A stretch of 23,470 nt of DNA from Chrysophaeum taylorii (GCA_029834535.1 JAQMWT010000507.1:1-23470), one strand, 5' to 3'. Shown: positions 8,383 to 17,237, counted from the first letter of the stretch. Notes: generated by a model from the letters alone, not told the origin. Made by a program: numbers and translations.

Positions 8383-8942
8383 GTGATCCTCCAAGCCGTC
8401 TACGGCGACCTCGCAGACTATTTCCACGACCCGCGGCGGCTCTTTCAGCGCGCCATTCTCACGCCCCGTCGAAACGATGTTGTCGATGCTGACAACGCGT
8501 GCATGACCGCGGCCTTTTTTTCCCGAAGACGAGGCGTCGGAGTTCTTTTCGGCTCACTAGGTTGGGTCGGAAGCCGACGCCTCGCTCTTTATAGTCGAGT
8601 TTTGAACTCCCTGACAACCAACGGCATGCTGACTTTGATCGCGAGCTTAAAGTCTTCGCAACCTCGACCCGTCGCACGGCCACTGCAACGGTACCAGATA
8701 CATGATCGATCCTGTCGTTGTCACCGAGGCTCCTCCAACCTGTATCCCGTAAGGCCCGCCGACGCCAAACGATCACCAAGAGCCAGGGCCAGACGCCCCG
8801 CGAGGTCGGCGTCCTCTTGGCAAAGCCCGTCTTCTGCCACGTCCAGCTCTACGTGGCTCTCTGTCGATCGGCAACCCCGAGTATATCCTCTTCTGAGTCG
8901 ACGACTCCACCCTACCCCACACGTGCTGCGCAATACCGATAA
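8383..8942 (+). pseudogene. Helitron-type PIF1-like helicase remnant, frameshifted
   Basis: Three blocks in the right order across different frames identify the C-terminal part of a Helitron Rep/helicase. They are VYGDLADYF...LFQRAILTPRRNDVVDADN (frame from 8383), RNLDPSHGHCNGTRYMI (about 8656-8706) and KSQGQTPREVGV with HVQLYVALCRS (about 8776-8870), the last normally reading KSQGQTL...HGQLYVALSR. VEFLNSLTTNGML is also visible if one base is restored near 8600. The intact protein would unwind DNA during rolling-circle transposition. The N-terminal Rep domain and upstream helicase motifs are absent. The copy has at least three frame breaks and is dead. Confidence 0.87.
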
Positions 8943-8972
8943 GCCCCCTCCCGGCGTCTACACGCGCACTAT

Positions 8973-9295
8973 AGGTGAACTTGCTGGGACCAGGTGAATT
9001 TACTGGGGTTAGAGATTGGGATTAGGTGAATATAGTGACCAGGTGAACTTACTGGGACCAGATGAACTCACTGGGGGTTTTAGAGTAAACTCAAAGGTTA
9101 GCGGCGTGTGCGGATCAAGGCAGCTTATATTGGCGGAGGTGAGAGCGACGAGCTCGAAGGAGAGTGGGGTGAGTGGGTGTGAGCACGAGTGGGCTTACGC
9201 CGAATTTACTGGGGTTAGAGATTGGGACTAGGTGAACTTACTGGGACCAGGTGAACTTACTGGGGTTAGAGATTGGGACTAGGTGAACTTACTGG
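8973..9295. repeat. Minisatellite clusters (AGGTGAACTTACTGGGACC family)
   Basis: Two clusters, about 8973-9085 and 9203-9295, are built from a ~19-base unit AGGTGAACTTACTGGGACC and a longer unit that adds GGGTTAGAGATTGGGACT. The ~115 bp between them has no clear repeat and no gene. The array begins just after the Helitron helicase remnant. Confidence 0.8.
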
Positions 9296-9310
9296 CCTGC
9301 ACTTGTCGAC

Positions 9311-9325
9311 ATTTAAAGACATATA
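9311..9325 (+). repeat. Target-site duplication, left copy (15 bp)
   Basis: ATTTAAAGACATATA, repeated exactly at 9714-9728, brackets the twin-primed retrotransposon insertion. Confidence 0.88.
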
Positions 9326-9713
9326 ACTAACTAACTAACTTCGGACCTCTCCCGGGCATGGGAGCCAGGCTGGGCCGGTAGTAGCCGGTCCAGGATCACA
9401 GAGCAAAAAAATCACACAGTTGGGGTAGAAGCTTGGGATGAAAGTGCATGGATGGCGGACCGCCACTGCGCGCGGTCTTGTGCGAGGTCGTGCCACGAGT
9501 TGAAGGGGATGTCGCATTTCCGGAGTGCCTTGGCGAGCGACCTCCCGTACGATCCTGCGGCGGCGCCTCGGCCTCGAGTCCATCGACGTCTACGTCACGC
9601 GCCGCCAGCTCCGCTGGGCCGGTCACGTCGCCCGCATGCCCTTCTCCCGACTCCCTCGCAAGATGCTCTCGTCTTGGGTCCGCTCCAAGCGCCCACCGGG
9701 GGCTCCGCAGATG
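9326..9713 (-). mobile_element. 5'-truncated non-LTR retrotransposon with inverted 5' segment (twin priming)
   Basis: The - strand reading ends in a (TTAG)n tail at 9326-9343. The - strand from about 9550 down to 9430 encodes YGRSLAKALRKCDIP and SWHDLAQDRAQWRSAIH, the usual last residues of LINE endonuclease/RT proteins, then a stop and a short 3' UTR. The + strand from about 9551 to 9713 encodes RRQLRWAGHVARMP...RLPRK and RPPGAPQM, which normally comes immediately before YGRSL. So the upstream half is inverted relative to the downstream half, and both meet at 9549-9551. This is the product expected when target-primed reverse transcription is primed twice. A 15 bp target duplication flanks it. 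Confidence 0.85.
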
Positions 9714-9728
9714 ATTTAAAGACATATA
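9714..9728 (+). repeat. Target-site duplication, right copy (15 bp)
   Basis: Exact copy of 9311-9325. Confidence 0.88.
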
Positions 9729-9829
9729 GCTTCGGTTTATAACCTAACCCTGCGATCGTTAACCTTGTTGTTGCTGAGCTGGCGACGTGAGCTGCTCGGG
9801 AGTTACGTTTTTCGTCGAGAGTGGGAAGA

Positions 9830-10142
9830 ATGGCTGCGAACAAAAAAGTTCCGGACCACCAGCTGCGGGAAGAAGGAGGAGGCGACGAGGAATCTCCGGT
9901 GGCCATCCCGGCGCAATGGTACCGCGATAATACACCGGAAAATGGCTGTCCTACTCCTCGAGACGTGTGGTTGCATGTCAAGCGCTTGACGGGCGATCAT
10001 CCGGAGTGCGCGAAGGAAGACACCGATCCAAGCAAGACGATACGCAGCTGGGATCAGAGGGGAAAATGAGTTCGACGAACTGAAGAACGTCAAGAAGCCG
10101 GATCTCGTCGAGCACCTCCTACCCCTCCATGTGGGCAAGCTC
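9830..10142 (+). pseudogene. Truncated gene fragment of unknown function, with SAP-like end
   Basis: From ATG at 9830 the frame gives MAANKKVPDHQLREEGG, then IPAQWYRDNTPENG and PTPRDVWLHVKRLTGDHPEC, stopping at 10067-10069. A one-base shift in the GGGGAAAA run just before the stop continues into EFDELKNVKKPDLVEHLL, which resembles a SAP-type helix pair. Homology of the following DNA to the gag-like element starts at 10143, so this gene looks cut off there. I do not recognise the family. It could be the start of a host gene or of another transposon protein. Confidence 0.5.
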
Positions 10143-12164
10143 CTGAATATCGTGAGCAGCGCTCGAACCGAAGGTGGCATTAGAACTACCGTCGTCACGC
10201 GAATGATTATCTTTCCTTTGTCGGCTCTCCCATCGTCCTCGCGAGATGGGCTTTCTGCCGTCTTTGATGTATTTGCACATCGCTACATAATAGTCGTCGG
10301 GCTCGCGGTTGCAAATGACGCGGTTCCCGTGTTCGTCTTTGTCGTGGGTCGCTAAGAAAAACCCACAGTCGAAGTTCGCGCCGGCACAGACGACGCCGAT
10401 CGCGCTACGACGAATACGACGGAGGCTCTTGTTATCTTTGTCTCTCTCTGGCGTCAGTTCGGCAGGTCCTAGTACCTCTGGATCGTCCCTGTAGGCGACT
10501 GGTGCTCCCAAGTCTATCCGAACTGGCTCAATCGTCTCTTCTATCGAAATATCGACGCCTTCGTCGTCTTTTTGCCAAAACTCCGACCAAACGTAAATTA
10601 AATCTCGGTTTGCCAATAACTCCGTGCCTCGGGGTCGGAATTGTACTTCTTTCCGCTCTGGCGGTTTCTTCCTCAGGAAACATTGAGCTCGTATCCTTAT
10701 CGTCGGTACGCTCATCTTCTTATTATCCATGCTGATCGTCCCATCCAAATTCGGTTCCGGGCGGCAGCTATACTCACCCCTCATAGTATGTTCGGGATCT
10801 TTCTTTATCACGTAGCCATCATCATATGCAGGCTGAAAATCTTTGAACTCTTCGTTCGTGAGTAATACGCCAGGGCTTTCACTGAGCTCCAAAGGCAGTT
10901 CATGCGTTATAAGATTCTTCATCTCTTCCGCTTTCGTATTCATTTTCTCGGCCGTTTCACTCGGCCTCTCATCCACTCCATCGCTTCGAATATCGGCAAT
11001 CGCCTCGTCACTAAAAATGTCGGCACACGAATTGTCTGCCATCGTCAAAGGGAATAAAACATCTGCAAAAACGTCTGCAGTCGGTTCGTCGGGGGGGGCT
11101 GCAAAAGAAGGAGGCGTCGTCCCCGACGTCATATCTGTCAAAAACTGGCCACCAAAGGGCACGTGACGTTCGATGGGTGTGTACTCAGGTGCGCGCTTAT
11201 CATTCGAGGTAATCCTCTGCGACGCATCGTCGATCGATCGTGGAGGCGACGTGCCATCCACTTGAATGTTCGGAGGTAAACTCATAGCATCGAGCGTAGC
11301 AGCGGCGGGTCCCTTACTTTGGGCGTCATCGGCTGCACGGAGCTCGTAAATCGGATTCACACGTAACTCCGGCGCGTCGTCAAGACCGAGGGTTGTGTCA
11401 GCTGACGACAAATCATATCGTGCCACCAACGGTGACACCGGGTTAGAAGCGGTAGACGGCTTCGACCCGTAGTTTAACGACGTTTCGGTCAAATTCTTCG
11501 ATTCTGTGGGGATTTTGGTTTGGGTGAGCTCCTTCGACTTGGATTGCCCTTGATCGTAGTTTAACGACGTTTCGGTCATCTCGGACGACTCGTCGTCGTC
11601 GTCGCGCGGCTTCCTGACTTTCGCTCGCGTTCGCGTGGGCGGCGGTACCTCCGAAGTTCGGAATTCTCCCTCGAGACCGTTCGCTCGCCTCGGGCGATTC
11701 GGCATACGCAATTCATCTCTTTCACGTGTCAACGCGCTTGCTTGATCTTGGAGGGCGTCTGCTCGAGCATTGGCCATACGCAGTTGCTCTCGCATTATTT
11801 TTATCTCATTCCAGTGTAGCCGTTCTTTTCGTTCGTTCTCTTCCCCTATTTGTTTTAAAAGTCGTTCTTGCGCGCGTTCGTTCTCTTCGCGTAATGCCCG
11901 CAAGTGAGCTTCGTAGAACTCATTCATTTTCGTTGCATCCGGGGGTCCTGCACGCGTTGACGGAGCTGTCGATCGTCCTCCCGCCGGTCTCTCCGTGGGC
12001 TTGCCGTCGTTGTAGTTTAGCTCTTCTTCCTCGTCAACTTCTGTATCGTGCTCTTCTTCATCATCATCATTATCATCATCGTCATTCCGCTCGTTCGTCT
12101 CATCCTGACGGCTTGGCGGTTCTTCATATCGTAGCTGCTCGACGGCAGCATCATCGTCTTCCAT
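10119..12164 (-). CDS. Gag-like protein, mosaic copy A (681 aa)
   Basis: It begins with ATG at 12164. An acidic Asp/Glu-rich stretch (about 20-50) is followed by a coiled coil (about 80-150, ALREENERAQERLLKQI), both nearly identical to copy B. The middle is unlike the capsid part of copy B but distantly resembles its later acidic region (SGTTPPSF, FLRKKPPE). Residues about 600-675 (DCGFFLATHDKDEHGNR...MCKYIKDGRKP) are a Cys/His-rich segment about 94% identical in DNA to copy B. The last residues (ELAHMEG) come from antisense of the neighbouring gene fragment, so the C-terminus is chimeric. LNY-containing TETSLNY motifs repeat twice (DNA at 11468-11491 and 11555-11578). Likely a defective structural protein; capsid and protease are absent. 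Confidence 0.7.
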   Translation of the reverse strand: MEDDDAAVEQLRYEEPPSRQDETNERNDDDDNDDDEEEHDTEVDEEEELNYNDGKPTERPAGGRSTAPSTRAGPPDATKMNEFYEAHLRALREENERAQERLLKQIGEENERKERLHWNEIKIMREQLRMANARADALQDQASALTRERDELRMPNRPRRANGLEGEFRTSEVPPPTRTRAKVRKPRDDDDESSEMTETSLNYDQGQSKSKELTQTKIPTESKNLTETSLNYGSKPSTASNPVSPLVARYDLSSADTTLGLDDAPELRVNPIYELRAADDAQSKGPAAATLDAMSLPPNIQVDGTSPPRSIDDASQRITSNDKRAPEYTPIERHVPFGGQFLTDMTSGTTPPSFAAPPDEPTADVFADVLFPLTMADNSCADIFSDEAIADIRSDGVDERPSETAEKMNTKAEEMKNLITHELPLELSESPGVLLTNEEFKDFQPAYDDGYVIKKDPEHTMRGEYSCRPEPNLDGTISMDNKKMSVPTIRIRAQCFLRKKPPERKEVQFRPRGTELLANRDLIYVWSEFWQKDDEGVDISIEETIEPVRIDLGAPVAYRDDPEVLGPAELTPERDKDNKSLRRIRRSAIGVVCAGANFDCGFFLATHDKDEHGNRVICNREPDDYYVAMCKYIKDGRKPISRGRWESRQRKDNHSRDDGSSNATFGSSAAHDIQELAHMEG

Positions 12165-12243
12165 ATCGGCTCTGGCTCGTTCTAGTCGGCCGAGATCAGA
12201 GCGGGTCCAAAATAATTGAGTAATCGTCGTTCTCGTGCTCCTT
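12151..12243 (+). repeat. Inverted repeat, left arm (~93 bp)
   Basis: Gag start codon region plus adjacent leader. It is present in reverse complement at 12637-12730 with essentially one mismatch. Confidence 0.85.
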
Positions 12244-12636
12244 CGGCTCCGGAACTTCTAATCGTCCACGACACGCGTAATATCGTCGTTGCGTGCGTCT
12301 TCCACCGACAAATCTATCCGTACGGTGGGCGGCAGAACTCGTCTCTGCCCGTCAAACAATGCCTTATCCGTGAGTTGCGATCTCACTCCGCTCGCCTGCG
12401 GCAGCGGTACCCGGGTTGCGCGTCGGTTAGCACCAAATCGCGCGTCGTCACTTCCGACGACTAACGTATCCGGCCGGGGAACTTTCCCACGGCAATGGTC
12501 CTTCTGGAATTCCTTGTCGGCGCGCTTGATCAGGGCGCGCACGGCTTGTCCGGACCGTGTAGAGAATGCAAGATGCACTAGTTCGTTGCGACCGATATAG
12601 TCGCTCGAATCTCGTATTCCTCCCCACCTGTGGCGT
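12165..12636 (-). other. 5' leader of copy A with degenerate primer-binding region
   Basis: This is nearly identical to the leader of copy B (16798-17260). On the - strand it runs from the end of an LTR (CTCCTTACGCCACAGG at about 12624-12640) through a damaged primer-site equivalent, GTGGGGAGGAATACGAG, to the gag ATG at 12164. It includes the same ATG-poor open frame as copy B. The LTR itself is missing; the next DNA is an inverted copy of leader and gag start. Confidence 0.75.
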
Positions 12637-12730
12637 AAGGAGCACGAGAACGACGATGACTCAATTATTTTGGACCCGCTCTGATCTCGGCCGACTAGAA
12701 CGAGCCAGAGCCGATATGGAAGACGATGAT
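12637..12730 (-). repeat. Inverted repeat, right arm (~94 bp)
   Basis: Reverse complement of 12151-12243, about 390 bp away. It makes the last ~23 residues of the copy B polyprotein (ending SERVQNN) a chimeric antisense tail. Both sides share GGAG/CTCCTT at the left edge, a possible microhomology for template switching. Confidence 0.85.
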
Positions 12731-15700
12731 GGCACTTCTTCCGTGGCAGTAACCGCCACCCGAGCAGCGGACCGGTCGCGCTCTTCGCAAGAAGAACACA
12801 TTCCTTCGACAACTCCCAACTGCTCGTTCTCGGCAAACGTAGCGATGAAAACCTGTCCCTTTTCCATAGGTTTCGACAAAATAACCGGCAGATTGTAAGT
12901 TCGACCGGGCTCGATTTGAAGCGTGCGCGCAGCATAAGCTACTACTTCTCGTGCGTCTTCTCCCGGAGCTGGGGATAATTTGGTCGTAGCATGTCCCCGC
13001 GTAGCCAAGGCTACCTTTCGTTCCGGCGGCGGGCTTCGGAGATCTTTAATCGTGCTCAAACGAGCATAAACTCGAGTCTTGACCAGGTCGAGACTCTGCC
13101 GAAAGGCATCGTGTTGATGATTGTAAATCGGCACGGTTATCGGATTTCGATCGTAAATAGACCGAAAGGCCACGATTGGTGCATCGACCCGTTCATCCTT
13201 AACTTTAATCTTTTTGCGCCCGTAGACGACTTGGGTTCGACAAAAACAGATCCGATCATGGGGAAAATCCACGATGGCTCCTAAAACTCGTATATCGCGC
13301 CCTCCCAACAGGAACAAATAATTCGTATCGGCTACAATAGCGACAATGGGGGCAGCGAAATCGTCGGCGAAAGCGACCCGAAGGGCGATCCAACGATGGA
13401 TCGTCGTCGTATTCAACCCTGATCCGTACAGCTTGCGCTTAATCGGAAGTTCGCCTTCATCGAAAATCAACTGATCTTTGGTCAACTTTTTGACCATTTC
13501 TCGGCAAATACAAGAAACATCTGCCATTCCATCGACACCGATGGTCGTCGAGAATTTCGGTCCGTCACGATTCCTGTAGATGTGACAGGCTATAAACGTT
13601 AGAGTACCCGTATCTAAACAACTTAGGGTAATCAAATCATCTTCGATCGTCTTGCCGTCTCTCGGCGTCAACGAAGTGTGAGCACATCGGGCTCTGAATC
13701 GCTCATCTCCGGGGTTGGGCATCGATACCGCGGCTTGAGCTTTCGTATTATCTGTTGTTGGCGTCTTCGCCATAACGCTCGCGGCAGCCTCTTTATCTGG
13801 CGGCTTCCGCTCTTCCTCCAAGACAATCTCCGAGGGAATAAACGCTGGTAGGGGATCCTGGTCTTCGTAATCCTTGGAAGCAAACAACCCCTCCCATAAA
13901 TCATTCATTTCGTCGTTCCAGAATGCATCTGTGAATTCATTCGTCGCCTGCTGATCCTCATCAGCATCGGCGATCGGTTCCGTGTCAGCTGCGGCTTTGA
14001 GTCTGCAGCTGCGCGGTTGTTCTGGTGGCTTCCTTAGCAAGAAATTCCGAGCTTTCGTCCCCCAATCCTGCAGGTTCCACGTCGGCTCGTCTTCGTCCCA
14101 CTTGAGAACGCTGCTAATCTTCTTCATAAATCTATCCTTTTCTTCCGGCGGCGTATCCGTGTCTCGATCCGTAGTAATCGAAACCGTTTCGGGGGGGTCC
14201 GCAGGAAAAGATGGCGTCGTCCCTGACGTCAACTCTATCGTAAAATCGTCGTCTGCCATACTCGCGCTGGTCATCGTCTCGTCAGTCGAATGCGCGCACG
14301 AGTTATCACTGCAGAAATTCATGTCTGGCTCACAGCCAGTTCGGTCGCCGGCGGTCATCTCTGGAGGGTCCAAAGATAAGCCGATGGCATCGAGGGCTTC
14401 CTCATCAAAAATAAACGGTGGGTCGTCCGTGGACGACCCGTCAAATAACGTTAACGCGGACACTGGTTCACAAAGTGCAGCTTCTTCATCTTCCGAATCT
14501 GAATCGCCTTCCCAGTATCGTGGAGCTTCAAGTTCCTCGCTCGAATCTTCGAGCTCCTCGCTCGACATCTGCTCATAAATCTGTGCCAAAGACCGACGAT
14601 TGGTCAGCCCGTCGTTGGGTGGCTCGTCCATCGGTGGGCGAGCAAGGTCTTCGAATGCGGCCGCGGCAAGGGCGTCGGCCGCGTCGTTGGTGCGGGTGTC
14701 CGTTTTCGGGTACACCGTCACTCCTAATGGTAACTGTCGACCGCAAGGGGTCGTAAATGCGAACGTTGTAGACGACTGTCCCGAGTCTTCCCGGTAACGA
14801 CTATCGTCCGAATCGCGATCGCGAGATCTTCGTCGCCGGCGGCGGCGTGAATGTCTGCTAGAGCTCCTGCTATCTTTCCGTCGGCGCTGGCACGAGCTGC
14901 TACGGCTCTTGTCGTGGCGTCGGGGGCTCCGGCTATCTCGACGGCCCGGTCGTGTCGAAGACGATCGGCCGTGTCCATCTGTTAAGTGCTTCACGGTATC
15001 CATAACCGTGGTTAGCTGCGTGCCCATATCATTGAGTCTGCTCTGAATATCGTGAGCAGCGCTCGAACCGAGGGTGGCATTAGAACTGCCGTCGTCACGC
15101 GAGTGATTGTTGTTTCTTTGTCGGCTCTCCCATCGTCCTCGCGAAGTGGGCTTTCTGCCGTCTCTGATGTATTTGCACATCGCTACGTAATAGTCGTCGG
15201 GCTCGCGGTTGCAAATGACGCGGTTCCCGTGTTCATCCTTGTCGTGGGTCGCTAAGAAAAACCCACAGTCCTTGCACGTCCTCTCGAACCACTTTTTCGG
15301 ATTCTCTTCGAGGCGTAAGGCTTCATATTTCGTTGTTTTATCTTTCGTTCCCGAGACGAGAGCTCGTCCTCCGCGTCCAGGCGGCGGCTTCTGCGGCTTC
15401 CCGCTCGAGGGGTTCATCGAGTTTCGGCTGTTCTTCTCCGCCATGGCTGTTGCGAAGTCGTTTTCGAGCCGCGTAATCAGCGACAACGTGGACGTAAACG
15501 TCTTATACGTCGTCGGGTGTCCGCTGCGCATCGTTCGCACGCGGGATTTCAATTCGCTGGACTCCAGTCCACGTATCAAGTAAGAGATGATCTCCACGTC
15601 GTTGAGATCTCGGTTGGCCACGGAACAGTATGCCATGGCTTCTTGCTGAAATTTAATGCAATACGTATGCACGTGACGTTCTCCAGAGCGTTTCGGAACG

Positions 15701-15810
15701 GTCGCTTGGGTCGTGCATTGTAACTTTCGTAATGATTCCTCTGCCGTCACCGGCAGCGGACAACTCTCTCGGAAATATTTCAAAATCTTGAGGCAATACT
15801 TCTCGTTCAA
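12661..15810 (-). CDS. Gag-protease polyprotein, copy B downstream part (1049 codons)
   Basis: In frame with the upstream gag-like ORF and separated from it by a single TGA. It starts with a capsid-like helical region (VANRDLNDVEIISYLIRGL, about 80-150). Next come a Cys/His-rich segment (CKDCGFFLATHDKDEHGNR...CKYIRDGRKP, about 180-220), an Arg/Ser-rich basic region (about 285-340) and a long acidic region (380-700). The protease-like region (about 745-870) has TTIGVDGMADVS, where VDG stands for the retropepsin D-T/S-G, and YLFLLGGRDI, like the LLGxD motif. It breaks off before RT: from about residue 1027 the sequence is the inverted gag-start segment. The listed start is only the codon after the TGA. 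Confidence 0.75.
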   Translation of the reverse strand: MNEKYCLKILKYFRESCPLPVTAEESLRKLQCTTQATVPKRSGERHVHTYCIKFQQEAMAYCSVANRDLNDVEIISYLIRGLESSELKSRVRTMRSGHPTTYKTFTSTLSLITRLENDFATAMAEKNSRNSMNPSSGKPQKPPPGRGGRALVSGTKDKTTKYEALRLEENPKKWFERTCKDCGFFLATHDKDEHGNRVICNREPDDYYVAMCKYIRDGRKPTSRGRWESRQRNNNHSRDDGSSNATLGSSAAHDIQSRLNDMGTQLTTVMDTVKHLTDGHGRSSSTRPGRRDSRSPRRHDKSRSSSCQRRRKDSRSSSRHSRRRRRRRSRDRDSDDSRYREDSGQSSTTFAFTTPCGRQLPLGVTVYPKTDTRTNDAADALAAAAFEDLARPPMDEPPNDGLTNRRSLAQIYEQMSSEELEDSSEELEAPRYWEGDSDSEDEEAALCEPVSALTLFDGSSTDDPPFIFDEEALDAIGLSLDPPEMTAGDRTGCEPDMNFCSDNSCAHSTDETMTSASMADDDFTIELTSGTTPSFPADPPETVSITTDRDTDTPPEEKDRFMKKISSVLKWDEDEPTWNLQDWGTKARNFLLRKPPEQPRSCRLKAAADTEPIADADEDQQATNEFTDAFWNDEMNDLWEGLFASKDYEDQDPLPAFIPSEIVLEEERKPPDKEAAASVMAKTPTTDNTKAQAAVSMPNPGDERFRARCAHTSLTPRDGKTIEDDLITLSCLDTGTLTFIACHIYRNRDGPKFSTTIGVDGMADVSCICREMVKKLTKDQLIFDEGELPIKRKLYGSGLNTTTIHRWIALRVAFADDFAAPIVAIVADTNYLFLLGGRDIRVLGAIVDFPHDRICFCRTQVVYGRKKIKVKDERVDAPIVAFRSIYDRNPITVPIYNHQHDAFRQSLDLVKTRVYARLSTIKDLRSPPPERKVALATRGHATTKLSPAPGEDAREVVAYAARTLQIEPGRTYNLPVILSKPMEKGQVFIATFAENEQLGVVEGMCSSCEERDRSAARVAVTATEEVPSSSSISALARSSRPRSERVQNN

Positions 15811-16797
15811 TCATCGTATCCGTCGTACCACGGAACCGTACTCCTCATCGTCGATATCCCGACGTAAACAGAAAGACGCTGGGTGATCTAGGTCTTTACA
15901 CAGGTCTTCATACTTCTTTAAGTGTTCTCGAAAAATCGGTGCGACTGTGTCGCGCAGGGTCGCGGGAAGTAGATATCGGAGTTTCTCTAAGCTGAAATGG
16001 TCTTCTGCTAACGTACTCATCACCGCGCCCGCATCTAAATCGAACTGGTCCTGATCGCGTCCATCGAGAACCAGTTTAAAAGTTTCGGTTTTTAATCCAG
16101 AGGTTGATCGCCGCTCCTTGTTGCGATCGTGTTTAGCTAACGCGCTCGCGAGTCGATCCGTAAAACCCATCAAGAACTCCTGGGTGTCGATCTTTCCGGC
16201 GCCACGCGTCTCCTCCTTTTCTTCTTCATCATCGTCTTCATAGCGCGGCTTCCTAGCTTTCGCGCGTGATCGTGTAGTCGGCGGCTCATCCTCAGCTCGG
16301 GACTCCGGGCTGCTCGCTCGCCTTGCTCGACTCGGCGTACGCAACTCGTCTCTTTCACGGGTCCACGAGCTTACTTGCTCTTGGAGGGCGTCTGCTCGAG
16401 CGTTGGCCCGACGTAGTTGCTCTATTAGTTCTTCTTTCTCCTTCCGTTGTCGCCGTTCTTTTCGTTCGTTCTCTTCACCTATTTGTTTTAAAAGTTGTTC
16501 TTGCGCGCGTTCGTTCTCTACGCGCAATTCCTGCAAGAGAGCCTCATATAACTCTTTCATTATCGTTGGGTCCTGGGGTACTGCACGCGTTGACGGAGCT
16601 GTCGATCGTCCTCCCGTCGGTCTCTCCGTGGGCTTGCCGTCGTTGTAGTCTAGCTCTTCTTCCTCGTCAACTTCTGTATCGTGCTCTTCTTCATCATCAT
16701 CATTATCATCATCGTCATTCCGCTCGTTCGTCTCATCCTGACGGCTTGGCGGTTCTTCATATCGTAGCTGCTCGGCGGCAGCATCATCGTCTTCCAT
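15811..16797 (-). CDS. Gag-like protein N-terminal part, copy B (328 aa)
   Basis: It starts with ATG at 16797 (MEDDDAAAEQLRYEEPP). The protein has an Asp/Glu-rich acidic stretch, a coiled coil (about 85-155, rich in Glu/Arg heptads) and a basic region with TTRSRAKARKPR. A probable capsid N-terminal part follows (TQEFLMGFTDRLASALAKHD..., about 205-320). It ends at TGA (15811-15813) directly before an open frame of 1049 codons in the same register. A CGA-to-TGA transition would explain the stop; readthrough is the alternative. Retroelement gag proteins form the particle that packages element RNA; assignment here rests on position after LTR, primer site and leader. Confidence 0.75.
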   Translation of the reverse strand: MEDDDAAAEQLRYEEPPSRQDETNERNDDDDNDDDEEEHDTEVDEEEELDYNDGKPTERPTGGRSTAPSTRAVPQDPTIMKELYEALLQELRVENERAQEQLLKQIGEENERKERRQRKEKEELIEQLRRANARADALQEQVSSWTRERDELRTPSRARRASSPESRAEDEPPTTRSRAKARKPRYEDDDEEEKEETRGAGKIDTQEFLMGFTDRLASALAKHDRNKERRSTSGLKTETFKLVLDGRDQDQFDLDAGAVMSTLAEDHFSLEKLRYLLPATLRDTVAPIFREHLKKYEDLCKDLDHPASFCLRRDIDDEEYGSVVRRIR

Positions 16798-16890
16798 ATC
16801 GGCTCTGGCTCGTTCTAGTCGGCCGAGATCAGAGCGGGTCCAAAATGGTTGAGTCGTCGTCGTTCTCGTGCTCCTTCGGCTCTGGAACTT

Positions 16891-17236
16891 CTAATCGTCC
16901 ACGACACGCGTAATATCGTCGTTGCGTGCGTCTTCCACCGACAAATCTATCCGTACGGTGGGCGGCAGAACTCGTCTCTGCCCGGCAAACAATGCCTTAT
17001 CCGTGAGTTGCGATCTCACTCCGCTCGCCTGCGGCAGCGGTACCCGGGTTGCGCGTCGGTTAGCACCGAATCGCGCGTCGTCACTTCCGACGACTAACGT
17101 ATCCGGCCGGGGAACTTTCCCACGGCAATGGTCCTTCTGGAATTCCTTGTCGGCGCGCTTGATCAGGGCGCGCACGGCTTGTCCGGACCGTGTAGAGAAT
17201 GCAAGATGCACTAGTTCGTTGCGACCGATATAGTCG
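16891..17236 (-). other. Leader open frame between primer site and gag, without ATG
   Basis: About 115 codons are open from just after the primer site (SSDYIGRNELVHLAFSTRSG...) to a stop at 16891-16893. The frame contains no ATG; a GTG at 17211 is the first alternative start. The same frame is intact in copy A (about 12258-12600). It could be coding through non-AUG initiation or readthrough, or simply a conserved structured leader. Confidence 0.4.
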
Positions 17237-17237
17237 C

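Noticed and set aside
8459..8779. Open frame on the - strand opposite the Helitron remnant
   Set aside because: The + strand carries clear helicase motifs in the right order; the - frame has no recognisable content.
11726..12223. + strand frame rich in Leu/His opposite the gag N-terminus
   Set aside because: It mirrors the acidic and coiled-coil coding of the - strand gag and has no independent support.
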